Below, piece by piece: positions 14,117 through 22,100 of a stretch of 22,714 nucleotides of DNA. Under the pieces are notes generated by a model. It was not told the DNA's origin. It was given only the letters and a program-made list of their open reading frames with translations, and did no database searches. Location of the stretch: assembly GCA_021812735.1 (NCBI GenBank), contig JAKAMV010000046.1, forward strand, positions 1 to 22,714, in the 5' to 3' direction. The translations under genes were made by a program, and so were the position numbers. This DNA is from Chloroflexota bacterium (GTDB lineage Bacteria; Chloroflexota; Limnocylindria; Limnocylindrales; CSP1-4). The stretch's first letter is position 1. The number at the start of each line of letters is the position of its first letter.

Positions 14117-15535
14117 CTAGATCCCGGCGCTGGCGTCGAGCGAGTCGCCCCCCGCGGCGGCGTCGCGCGCGCCGGTGTCGCCCGAGCCCGGCTGGGCCGC
14201 GTCGTCGGACGGCGCCCACGCGGGCGGGGCCGGCTCCTCGATCGGCGGCAGGAGCGGGCTGCCGGTGATCAGCCGCGTGCCCCGTCCGCTGGTGAAGAAG
14301 CTCCACGCCCAGCGGACCATGACGACGATCCGGTTGGCGAACCCGATGAGATAGAAGATGTGGATCGCCAGCCACATCATCCAGGCGATGACGCCGCCCT
14401 GGCGGCCCAGCGGCCCGAGCCAGCGGATGTTCGTCACGCCGTGCAGGCGCCCGATCACGGCCACGTCGCCCTTGTCGGTGTACTTGAACGCGCCGGGATT
14501 GCCGCCGTCGAGCCGTGTGAGCACGGCCCTCGCCGCCCACGAGCCCGACTGGATGGCGCCCTGGGCGATCCCGGGCACGGGCCGCTCCTTCTTCCAGGGC
14601 TGCACGGCGGCGTCGCCGAGCGCGAGGATCTCGGGATGCCCCGGCACGGTGAGGCCCGGGCCCACGATGATCCGGCCGGCGCGGTCGGTCTGGGCGCCCG
14701 TCGCCTCGGCCACGCGCCGGGCGAAGGTCGACGCCTGGACGCCGGCGGCCCAGAGCGTGGTGCGGGCCGGGATGGCCACCTCCACGCCGTCGTGGACCAC
14801 CGTCACCTTGCGGGCGTCGACGTCGATCACGCGGGTGCTGGTCCGGACGTCCACGCCCAGCTTGGACAGCTGCTTGCGCGCCGACCTGGAACGATCGGGC
14901 GGGTAGGGGGGAAGGATCCGGTCGAGCGCCTCGACCAGGATGATCCGGGCGTCGGGCGAGTGGATCGAGCGGAAGTCGCGACGCAGCGTGTCGTTCGCGA
15001 TCTCGCCCAGGGCGCCCGCCAGCTCCACGCCCGTGGGCCCACCGCCGATCACCAGGAACGTCATCCACTCACGGCGCCGGTCGAGGTTCTGCTCGCGCTC
15101 GGCTGCCTCGAACGCGATCAGGATCCGGCGCCGGATCTCGAGGGCATCGTCGATCGACTTGAGGCCGGGCGCATTCGCCGCCCACTGGTCGTTGCCGAAG
15201 TACGAGTGGCGCGCGCCCGTGGCCACGATCAGCGTGTCGTACTGGACCGGCCCGCCGTCGGACAGCAGGACCTCGCGCCGCTCCACGTCGATGCCCACGG
15301 CCTCGCCCAGCAGGACGGTCGTGTTGGCGCGCTTGCGCAGGATCGAGCGCAGCGGCTGGGCGATATCGCCCGGCGAGATGGCGCCGGTCGCCACCTGGTA
15401 CAGCAGTGGCTGGAATGTGTGGAAGTTGCGCCGGTCGACAAGGGTGACGCTGACACGCGGGTCCTTGCCAAGGATGCGCGCGGCGTTCAGACCGCCGAAG
15501 CCACCGCCGATGATGAGGACGCGATGGGAAGACAT
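14117..15535 (-). CDS. Type II NADH dehydrogenase-like FAD-dependent oxidoreductase
   Basis: A 472-aa two-dinucleotide-binding flavoprotein, most like NDH-2, which passes electrons from NADH to membrane quinone without pumping protons. The FAD-binding GGGFGG motif is at 10-15, an ATG motif (VATGAR) at 104-109, the NADH-binding VIGGGPTGVELAG at 162-174, WAAGVQAS at 262-269 and the FAD-contact GD at 307-308. The C-terminal part has a hydrophobic helix (about 380-405) and WAWSFFTSGRGTRLI, the membrane-associating tail usual for NDH-2. The last 45 residues are acidic, Ala/Gly/Pro-rich and probably disordered. ATG 15535 immediately precedes the FAD fold and has GAGGA about 10 nt upstream. It lies 145 bp downstream of the mutase gene. 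Confidence 0.92.
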   Translation of the reverse strand: MSSHRVLIIGGGFGGLNAARILGKDPRVSVTLVDRRNFHTFQPLLYQVATGAISPGDIAQPLRSILRKRANTTVLLGEAVGIDVERREVLLSDGGPVQYDTLIVATGARHSYFGNDQWAANAPGLKSIDDALEIRRRILIAFEAAEREQNLDRRREWMTFLVIGGGPTGVELAGALGEIANDTLRRDFRSIHSPDARIILVEALDRILPPYPPDRSRSARKQLSKLGVDVRTSTRVIDVDARKVTVVHDGVEVAIPARTTLWAAGVQASTFARRVAEATGAQTDRAGRIIVGPGLTVPGHPEILALGDAAVQPWKKERPVPGIAQGAIQSGSWAARAVLTRLDGGNPGAFKYTDKGDVAVIGRLHGVTNIRWLGPLGRQGGVIAWMMWLAIHIFYLIGFANRIVVMVRWAWSFFTSGRGTRLITGSPLLPPIEEPAPPAWAPSDDAAQPGSGDTGARDAAAGGDSLDASAGI

Positions 15536-15619
15536 GGCGGCCCCATCCTCGCACGGCTGTCGACGCTGCACGGGCGCGCCGGGGTTGCGCCGCGGGCGCG
15601 GCCTGGTCGCTGCCGGCGA

Positions 15620-15645
15620 TCGAGGCCTGCGGTCGAGGCCTGCGG
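15620..15645. repeat. Perfect 13-bp tandem repeat
   Basis: tcgaggcctgcgg is repeated head to tail at 15620-15632 and 15633-15645 in the gap between the mutase and flavoprotein genes. It has no visible coding role and is a probable slippage product or a regulator site. Confidence 0.6.
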
Positions 15646-15680
15646 TCCTCGCCGTCCAGCGCTCGGCCACGGAACGCCGG

Positions 15681-17159
15681 TCAGCCGCGGGCGAGGCGCT
15701 CGCCGTCGGCCAGCAGCGCGTCCCGGATCGTCGCCGAGGTTGCCTCGGCGTACACGCGGCACAGCGGCTCGGTGCCCGAGGTGCGGATCATGACCCAGGA
15801 CCCGTCCTCGATGAAGAACTTGTAGCCGTCGTTGGTGGACAGCGGCTGCGTCCGGACCACGGCCTGATCGGCGAGGGCCGTCGGGGCCGCCTCGCGCAGC
15901 CCCTCGACGATGCGCCGCTTGACCGCGTCGTAGCCGGCCCGCTCGAAGTGGAGATCCGTCCGCAGGTAGTAGGACTGGCCGGCGAGCGCATGGAAGTGCT
16001 CCAGCATCCTCGACACCGGCCAGACGCCGCGCGCCTTCTCGCGCAGGAACAGGTCGAGCAGCAGGAGGTCGGCGTAGATGCCGTCGCGCTCGGGCAGGTG
16101 CATGCCGAACCCGAAGCCGCCCGACTCCTCGCCGCCCATCATGGCGCCCGTCTCGATCATCTTGGGGCCGATGAATTTGAAGCCCACCGGCACCTCGTGG
16201 ACGTCGAAGCCGTAGTGCGCGCCCAACCGGGGGACCATGGACGTGTTGTTGACGCTGTAGACCACCGGGTCTCGCCAGCCGCGGTGCTCTGCGAGGTAGT
16301 AGGCGAGCAGGCCCGTCACCTGGAGCTGGTGGATGAACACGCCGCGCTCGTCAGCCGCGCCCGCCCGGTCGGCGTCGCCGTCGAGCAGGAGGCCGAGGTC
16401 GAAGCCGCCGGCGGCGATCCGCGCCAGCGCCTCGTTGATGTGCGGCCGGATGGGCTCGGGGTTGACGCCGCCGAAGTAGGGGTTGCGCTCCAAGTGGAGC
16501 TCGGTGACCCGGATCCTGCCGCCCGACAGCAGCCGGCTGATCCAGCCCGCGCCCGAGCCGTAGAGCGGCTCCACGAGCACGCCGACGTCGGCGGCCCGCA
16601 GGGCGTCGAGGTCGACGGTCTTCCGGACGTGCGCCTCGTAGTCGTCGTACGGGTCGAAGCGCTCGAGCAGGCCGGCGGCCTCCGCGTCGGCCAGGGGCCG
16701 GCGCTCGATCGCGAGATCTGCGTTGCGCGCGATCTGCGCCTCGATGACCTTGAGCATTTCGGCGCCCGCGGCGGCTCCGGTGGGGGCCTTCACCTTGAAC
16801 CCGTTGTCGGTCCAGGGGTTGTGGCTGGCGGTGATGACGATGCCCGCCGCCGCGCCGTGGAGCACCACCTCGAGCGATGACATCTGGGTCGGCACCGCGT
16901 GCGCGGCCAGCGCGACCGGGATCCCGCGGGCCGTCAGCACCTCGGCCGCAGCCGCCGCGAAGTGCTCGGACGCGAACCGCCGGTCGAAGGCGATCACCAC
17001 GCCCTTGGCGGCCTCGCCGCGGCTCGTGACGTACTCGGCCACGCCGTCCGCGCAGCGGCGAACCGAATCGAACGTGAAGTCCTCGGCCGTCCGAGCGCGC
17101 CAGCCGTCGGTCCCGAAGACGATCGTGGGTGCGCGGCGGGGCTCGGCGGTGGTCGTCAC
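15681..17159 (-). CDS. Phosphoglucomutase/phosphomannomutase family protein
   Basis: A 492-aa alpha-D-phosphohexomutase, interconverting 1- and 6-phospho sugars for polysaccharide and nucleotide-sugar synthesis. The four canonical loops are present: catalytic TASHNP with Ser112, metal-binding DGDADR (260-265), sugar-binding GEESGG (343-348) and phosphate-binding RTSGTEP (459-465). The start of the fold is FGTDGWR (15-21). After DGDADR the sequence is AGAAD, whereas F or I plus G is usual, a small oddity. GTG 17159 was chosen because GAGGT lies 7 nt upstream and the fold starts at once; the frame stays open upstream but reads as shadow sequence. Whether glucose, mannose or glucosamine phosphate is preferred cannot be told. 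It is 158 bp downstream of thrC. Confidence 0.93.
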   Translation of the reverse strand: MTTTAEPRRAPTIVFGTDGWRARTAEDFTFDSVRRCADGVAEYVTSRGEAAKGVVIAFDRRFASEHFAAAAAEVLTARGIPVALAAHAVPTQMSSLEVVLHGAAAGIVITASHNPWTDNGFKVKAPTGAAAGAEMLKVIEAQIARNADLAIERRPLADAEAAGLLERFDPYDDYEAHVRKTVDLDALRAADVGVLVEPLYGSGAGWISRLLSGGRIRVTELHLERNPYFGGVNPEPIRPHINEALARIAAGGFDLGLLLDGDADRAGAADERGVFIHQLQVTGLLAYYLAEHRGWRDPVVYSVNNTSMVPRLGAHYGFDVHEVPVGFKFIGPKMIETGAMMGGEESGGFGFGMHLPERDGIYADLLLLDLFLREKARGVWPVSRMLEHFHALAGQSYYLRTDLHFERAGYDAVKRRIVEGLREAAPTALADQAVVRTQPLSTNDGYKFFIEDGSWVMIRTSGTEPLCRVYAEATSATIRDALLADGERLARG

Positions 17160-17246
17160 GTTGCTGACCTCGATGGGCTGGTCCGCGGCTGGGCGGTCGG
17201 CCGGCGGCACGGCGTGGGCTGCCGGGTGGGGCGGTGGCTGGAGGCG

Positions 17247-17252
17247 AGGATA
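17247..17252 (-). promoter_or_regulatory. Weak -10 candidate for the mutase gene
   Basis: TATCCT (4 of 6 matches to TATAAT) lies 87 nt before GTG 17159 on the minus strand, in the 158-bp gap after thrC. No good -35 was seen. Read-through from thrC is the alternative source of transcription. Confidence 0.25.
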
Positions 17253-17317
17253 CCGGGCTCGCGCCGCTCGGTTGCGCAGATGCTGCCGCGGTGGCGGGGG
17301 CGGCGCCCGGTGTCCGA

Positions 17318-18847
17318 TCAGCCCGCAGTCAGCCAGCCGCGGATGGCGTCCTCGAGCGCCTCCCGGGTCCCCTCGATGCGCTCGCTGAACCGCACCGGCC
17401 GGCGCAGGACCGCGTCGAGCTGCGGCGGGACGGCCGCACCCGGGGCGAGGTCGACGACCCGGCCGAGCAGGTCGAGCTCGGCGTCGCCGGAGGGCATCGG
17501 CGCGTCCGGCGGCTGGCCCGTGAGCGCGCGCGTGACGTCGGCGGCGAACTTGGCCCAGTGGGCCGTCGCGACAATCAGCATCGGCCGGCGACCGCCGACC
17601 TCGTCCGCTACCCGCCAAGCCACCGCCGTGTGGGGGTCGAGCAGGTAGCCCCGCTCGCGCTGGACCTGCCCGATGGTGGCCAGACAGGCGGCGTTGTCCA
17701 CCCAGCCCCCCGCGAAGACCCCGTGCAGGCGCCCGAGCGTTGCGGCGTCCACCGCGAACCGGCCGCCGGCACGCAGGTCGGTCATCCAGCCGCGCACGCG
17801 GTCTGGATCTTCGGTGAGGTCGAGCAGGAGGCGCTCGAGGTTGCTGGAGACCAGGATGTCCATGGACGGCGACGGCGTCCTGACCAGCGACCGCCCGGCG
17901 ATGTCGTAGACACCGGTGGCGATGAACTCGGCGAGCACGTTGTTCGCGTTGCTCGCGCTGATGAGGCGGCCGATCGGGGCGCCCATGCGTCGCGCGTACC
18001 AAGCCGCCAGCACGTTGCCGAAGTTGCCCGTCGGCACGCAGACGTCGACGAGCTGGCCGTCGCGCAGGGCGCCTCGCGCCCGCAGGTCCGAGCAGGCGGA
18101 CAGGTAGTACGCGATCTGGGGCAGCAGCCGCCCCCAGTTGATCGAGTTGGCCGACGAGAGCGACACGCGGTGGCCCGCGTGCAGCTCGGCAGCGAACGCC
18201 TCGTCCTCGAACACCCGCTTCGCGCTCGTCTGGCAGGCGTCGAAGTCGCCGGCGACGCGGAAGACCTTCACGTTCGCGCCTTGGCGCGTCGTCATCTGGC
18301 GCTCCTGGAGCGTGGACACCCCGGCGTCCGGGAACAGGACGGCAATCCTGGTGTGCTCCCGATCGGCGAAGCCCTCGAGGGCGGCCGCGCCCGTGTCGCC
18401 GCTGGTGGCGACGAGGATCAGGTAGGACCGGCCGTCCGCGCCGCCGTCTGCACCCGCCCTCTCGATGGACGCACTGAACAGCCGCGGCATGAGCTGGAGC
18501 GCCATGTCCTTGAACGCGAGCGTGGGGCCGTGCCAGAGCTCGAGCACGAAGCGTCCACCGCCGAGGTCGCGGACCGGGGCGATCTCGGGCGTGTCGAACT
18601 GGGCGCCGTAAGCGCCGGCGGTTGCCGCGCGGAGCTCGGCCGCGTCCAGGTCCGGGCCGAACGCCGCCACCACGCGCTCGGCGCGCTCGGCGTAGGAAAG
18701 GGCGGCCAGCCCGTCGACCTCGGCGGCGTCCATCGCCGGGACGCGCTCGGGAACAAACAGCCCGCCGCCCGGGGCGATCCCCTCGAGGACAGCCTCGCTG
18801 AACGTCCGGGGCCGGTCCGCCAGGCCGCGCGTGTCGAGGTACCGCAT
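17318..18847 (-). CDS. thrC: Threonine synthase
   Basis: A 509-aa PLP enzyme converting O-phosphohomoserine to threonine in the cytoplasm. It is of the long type with an N-terminal domain (MRYLDTRG...FSEAVLEGIAPGGGLFVPE), as in E. coli and yeast. The PLP lysine is Lys113 in PTLAFKDMALQ; ATSGDTGAAALEGF (147-160) and PTGNFGNVLAA (272-282) form the cofactor site; SANSINWGRLLPQ (232-244) is also family-specific. TAHWAKF (428-434) replaces the usual TAHPAKF. ATG 18847 has no Shine-Dalgarno sequence but TACCAT stands 6 nt before it, so the mRNA may be leaderless. It is divergent from dnaE, with three operator-like sites between them. No other threonine pathway gene lies in the window. Confidence 0.96.
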   Translation of the reverse strand: MRYLDTRGLADRPRTFSEAVLEGIAPGGGLFVPERVPAMDAAEVDGLAALSYAERAERVVAAFGPDLDAAELRAATAGAYGAQFDTPEIAPVRDLGGGRFVLELWHGPTLAFKDMALQLMPRLFSASIERAGADGGADGRSYLILVATSGDTGAAALEGFADREHTRIAVLFPDAGVSTLQERQMTTRQGANVKVFRVAGDFDACQTSAKRVFEDEAFAAELHAGHRVSLSSANSINWGRLLPQIAYYLSACSDLRARGALRDGQLVDVCVPTGNFGNVLAAWYARRMGAPIGRLISASNANNVLAEFIATGVYDIAGRSLVRTPSPSMDILVSSNLERLLLDLTEDPDRVRGWMTDLRAGGRFAVDAATLGRLHGVFAGGWVDNAACLATIGQVQRERGYLLDPHTAVAWRVADEVGGRRPMLIVATAHWAKFAADVTRALTGQPPDAPMPSGDAELDLLGRVVDLAPGAAVPPQLDAVLRRPVRFSERIEGTREALEDAIRGWLTAG

Positions 18848-18853
18848 CGGGCG

Positions 18854-18859
18854 ATGGTA
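18854..18859 (-). promoter_or_regulatory. Candidate -10 element for a leaderless thrC mRNA
   Basis: TACCAT (T, A, A and T of TATAAT) stands 6 nt before ATG 18847. Transcription would begin at about the ATG. No -35 match is apparent. Confidence 0.4.
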
Positions 18860-18934
18860 GCCAATCGGCCCCGCTCGCCGCGAGTCGCGGCAGACTCGGC
18901 GGGCGACCTCAGCTCGCGGCTCACCTCGCGGGTC

Positions 18935-18948
18935 GAACCTGGCAGGTC
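18935..18948 (+). promoter_or_regulatory. Operator-like site 1, GAACCTG-N-CAGGTC
   Basis: gaacctggcaggtc has a perfect 11-bp inverted-repeat core (acctg-g-caggt, 18937-18947, centre 18942). It lies 95 bp upstream of the thrC start. Symmetry suggests a dimeric repressor or activator; the protein is unknown. Confidence 0.6.
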
Positions 18949-18976
18949 AGCACCTTGTGCCCCATCGGTCGTCTCC

Positions 18977-18990
18977 GAACCTGCCAGGTC
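18977..18990 (+). promoter_or_regulatory. Operator-like site 2, GAACCTG-N-CAGGTC
   Basis: gaacctgccaggtc matches site 1 at every base except the central one. Its core is 18979-18989 and its centre 18984, exactly 42 bp (four helical turns) from site 1. Confidence 0.6.
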
Positions 18991-19082
18991 CAGGACCGAC
19001 GTCCGCGTGGGCGTCCAAGGGCGGTGCGGCGTCGCCTTGTCGCCTGCTGGGTTGCCCACCGACGGCCGGATGTCGCGGCGTT

Positions 19083-19096
19083 GACCTGACAGGTTC
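19083..19096 (-). promoter_or_regulatory. Operator-like site 3, same motif inverted
   Basis: The minus strand reads GAACCTGTCAGGTC, matching sites 1 and 2 except at the centre. Its core is 19084-19094 and its centre 19089, 105 bp (ten helical turns) from site 2 and 71 bp before the dnaE start. Confidence 0.6.
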
Positions 19097-19144
19097 ACGA
19101 GCAGTTCCATCCCTCGTTTCGACCCGCCCGGCGGCCCCGCCGAG

Positions 19145-19150
19145 TAGACT
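19145..19150 (+). promoter_or_regulatory. Candidate -10 element of dnaE
   Basis: TAGACT (4 of 6 matches to TATAAT) ends 9 nt before GTG 19160, so the 5' leader would be only a few bases long. There is no good Shine-Dalgarno sequence. Confidence 0.4.
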
Positions 19151-19159
19151 TGGAACCCC

Positions 19160-22100
19160 GTGAGCATCGCCCCGAACGACTTCGTCCACCTCCACACGCA
19201 CAGTGAGTTCAGCCTGCTCGACGGGCTCGGCCGGATCACGGACCTGGTGGAGACCAGCGTCAAGCAGGGCTTCGACAGCCTCGCCGTCACGGACCACGGG
19301 GCGCTCTACGGCAGCGTCGCCTTCTACCAGGCGGCCACCAAAGCGGGCATCAAGCCGATCATCGGCGTGGAGACGTACGTCGCCCGCCGCGGGATGCGCG
19401 ACAAGGAGGCGAAGGCCGACCGCGACCCGTTCCACCTGGTCCTGCTGGCGACGGACCTCGAGGGGTACCAGAACCTCTGCCGGCTGATCACGGACGCCCA
19501 CGTCGAGGGCTACTACTACAAGCCGCGCATCGACCACGAGCACCTGGCGCGCTACAGCAGGGGCCTCGTCGGTCTCTCGGCGTGCCTCGGCGGCGAGATC
19601 CCGCGGGCGCTCGAGGCCGAGGACTGGGACCTCGCCCGCAAGCTGGCCGGCGAGTACCGCGACATCCTGGGCAAGGACCGCTTCTACCTCGAGCTCCAGG
19701 ACCACGGCATCCCCGACCAGGCGAGGCTGAACCAGCAGCTCCTCAAGCTCGCTCCCGAGATGGGCCTGCCGCTGGTGGTCACCAACGACCTCCACTACGT
19801 CCACCGCGACCAGGCCGAGGCCCACGACGTCCTGCTCTGCGTGGGAACCGGCAGCAACCTCGACACGCCCAACCGGATGCGGTTCGAGTCCGACAACTTC
19901 TACCTCAAGTCCGCGGCCGAGATGCTCTCGCTCTTCCCGGACCAGCGGGAGGCGTACCTCAACACGCGCAGGGTCGCGGAGATGGTGGACCTCCACCTCC
20001 CGCTGGGTGAGCTGCGCATCCCGCACTTCCCGGTGCCCGACGGGGAGACCATCGAGACGTGGCTGCGCAAGGAGTGCCAGCGCGGCCTCGAGCGCCGCTA
20101 CGGCACGGTGACCCCGGAGATCCAGGCCCGGCTCGACTACGAGCTGGGGATCATCATCCAGATGGGGTACGCGGGCTACTTCCTGATCGTCGCGGACTTC
20201 GTCAGCTACGCGCGGAGCCAGGGCATCGCCACCTCCTGCCGCGGCTCGGCGCCCGGGTCCATCGTGACCTACACACTGGGCATCACGCCCGTGGACCCGC
20301 TCCACTACGGGCTCCCGTTCGAGCGGTTCCTCAACCCGGACCGCGTGACCATGCCCGACATCGACATCGACTTCGAGGACGAGCGCCGGGGCGAGGTCAT
20401 CAACTACGTCAGCCGCAAGTACGGCCAGGACCACGTCGCCCAGATCATCACGTTCGGCACGATGCTCGCCCGGGCGGCCATCCGCGACGTCGGCCGAGTG
20501 ATGGGCATGGGCTACGGCGACGTGGACAAGATCGCCAAGGCTGTGCCCAACCAGCTCGGGATCAAGCTCGCGGACGCGCTCGAGATGAGCCCGCCGCTCA
20601 AGGAGATGCACGACGGCGACCCCCAGATCGCCAAGCTGATCGGCTTCGCCCAGCAGCTCGAGGGCGTGGCGCGCAACGCGTCCACCCACGCGGCCGGCGT
20701 GGTGATCTCGCGCGAGCCGCTGACCGAGCTGATGCCGCTCCAGAAGGCCACCAACTCCGACGCGCTGATGACGCAGTACGAGATGCACGGCATCGAGGCG
20801 CTGGGCCTGCTCAAGTTCGATTTCCTGGGCCTGTCCAACCTCACGATCCTGCGCCGCGCGGTCGAGCTGATCCGGGATCACCGCGGCGTGGAGGTAGACC
20901 TCGACGCGATCCCGCTCGACGATTCCAAGACGTTCGACCTGCTCGCCTCGGGCGAGACGACCGGCGTGTTCCAGCTCGAGTCCGCGGGCATGCGCCGTTA
21001 CATCCGCGAGCTGCGCCCGACCACGGTCTACGACTTGGCGGCCATGGTGGCCCTCTACCGCCCCGGGCCGATGGACAACATCCCGACCTACATCCGCCGC
21101 AAGCAGGGCCAGGAGACGGTCGAGTACCTGCACCCGCTGCTGGAGCCGTTCCTCGCCCGGACGTTCGGCGTGTTCGTCTACCAGGAGGACATCATGGCGG
21201 CCGCCGTGGCGCTCGGCGGCTTCTCCGGACCCGAGGCGGACACGCTCGGCTTCGCGATCCGCAAGAAGAAGTCGAGCGTGCTGCGCTCGATGAAGGACAT
21301 GTTCGTCGAGCGGGCGGCAGAGCGCGGCGTGTCGGCGGACACGATCGACGCGGTGTTCAAGGCGTTCGAGCCGTTCGAGCGCTACGGGTTCAACAAGGCG
21401 CACGCCACGACTTACGGCCTGGTCGCGTACCAGACCGCGTACCTCAAGGCGAACTACACCGTCGAGTACATGACCTCGGTCCTGTCCACGTTCCGCGACA
21501 ACGCGGACAAGGTCGCGGCCGCGATCGCCGAGTGCCGGCGCCTGGGCATCGACGTCCGCCCGCCGGACGTGCACCGCAGCAATCTCGGCTTCATGGTCGA
21601 GGGCGACGCCATCCGCTTCGGCCTCTTGGCGGTCAAGAACGTGGGCGAGGGGGCGATCGCCTCGATGATCGAGTCGCGGGAGGCGGACGGCGCGTTCCGC
21701 AGCCTCACCGACCTGTGCTCGCGGGTGGACGTCCGGCTCGCCAACCGCAAGGTGCTCGAGTCGCTGATCCGCGTGGGCGCCCTGAACGCCTTCGGCCACC
21801 CGGCGCAGCTGCTGCTCGGCCTCGACGACGCGCTCGCCGCGGGGCAGGCGGCCCAGCGCGACCGGGTGTCCGGCCAGACCAGCCTGTTCGACATGGGCGG
21901 CGACGACGGGACCGTGCTCGAGCGGCCGCTGCCGGTCACGCCCGAGGCGCCCGTCCGCGAGCGGCTGCGCTGGGAGAAGGAGCTCATGGGGCTCTACCTC
22001 TCGGACCACCCGATGGGCGAGGTGGCCGACCGCGTGGGTCAGTTCGTGACGGCGTACTCGGGGGACCTGCGCGACGAGTCGCTCGACGGCCAGCGCGTGG

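Larger units (their letters stand above)
18848..19159. other. Divergent thrC-dnaE intergenic region
   Basis: These 312 bp separate two genes transcribed away from each other. I see no protein or RNA gene. The region holds promoter-like hexamers at both ends and three copies of a 14-bp near-palindrome, listed separately. Confidence 0.75.

Noticed and set aside
15536..15670. N-terminal extension of the flavoprotein from codon 15670
   Set aside because: The extra 45 residues are Arg/Pro-rich and precede the FAD motif, which should lie near the N-terminus; the region also includes a tandem repeat.
18935..19096. Known SOS/LexA boxes before dnaE
   Set aside because: The motif GAACCTGNCAGGTC does not fit the Bacillus/Actinobacteria type (GAAC-N4-GTTC) or the CTG-N10-CAG type. 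An unknown phylum-specific LexA motif remains possible, but I cannot support it.
18957..19163. A 68-codon plus-strand frame in the thrC-dnaE gap
   Set aside because: It lacks a ribosome site, has random composition and covers the operator-like sites; probably non-coding.
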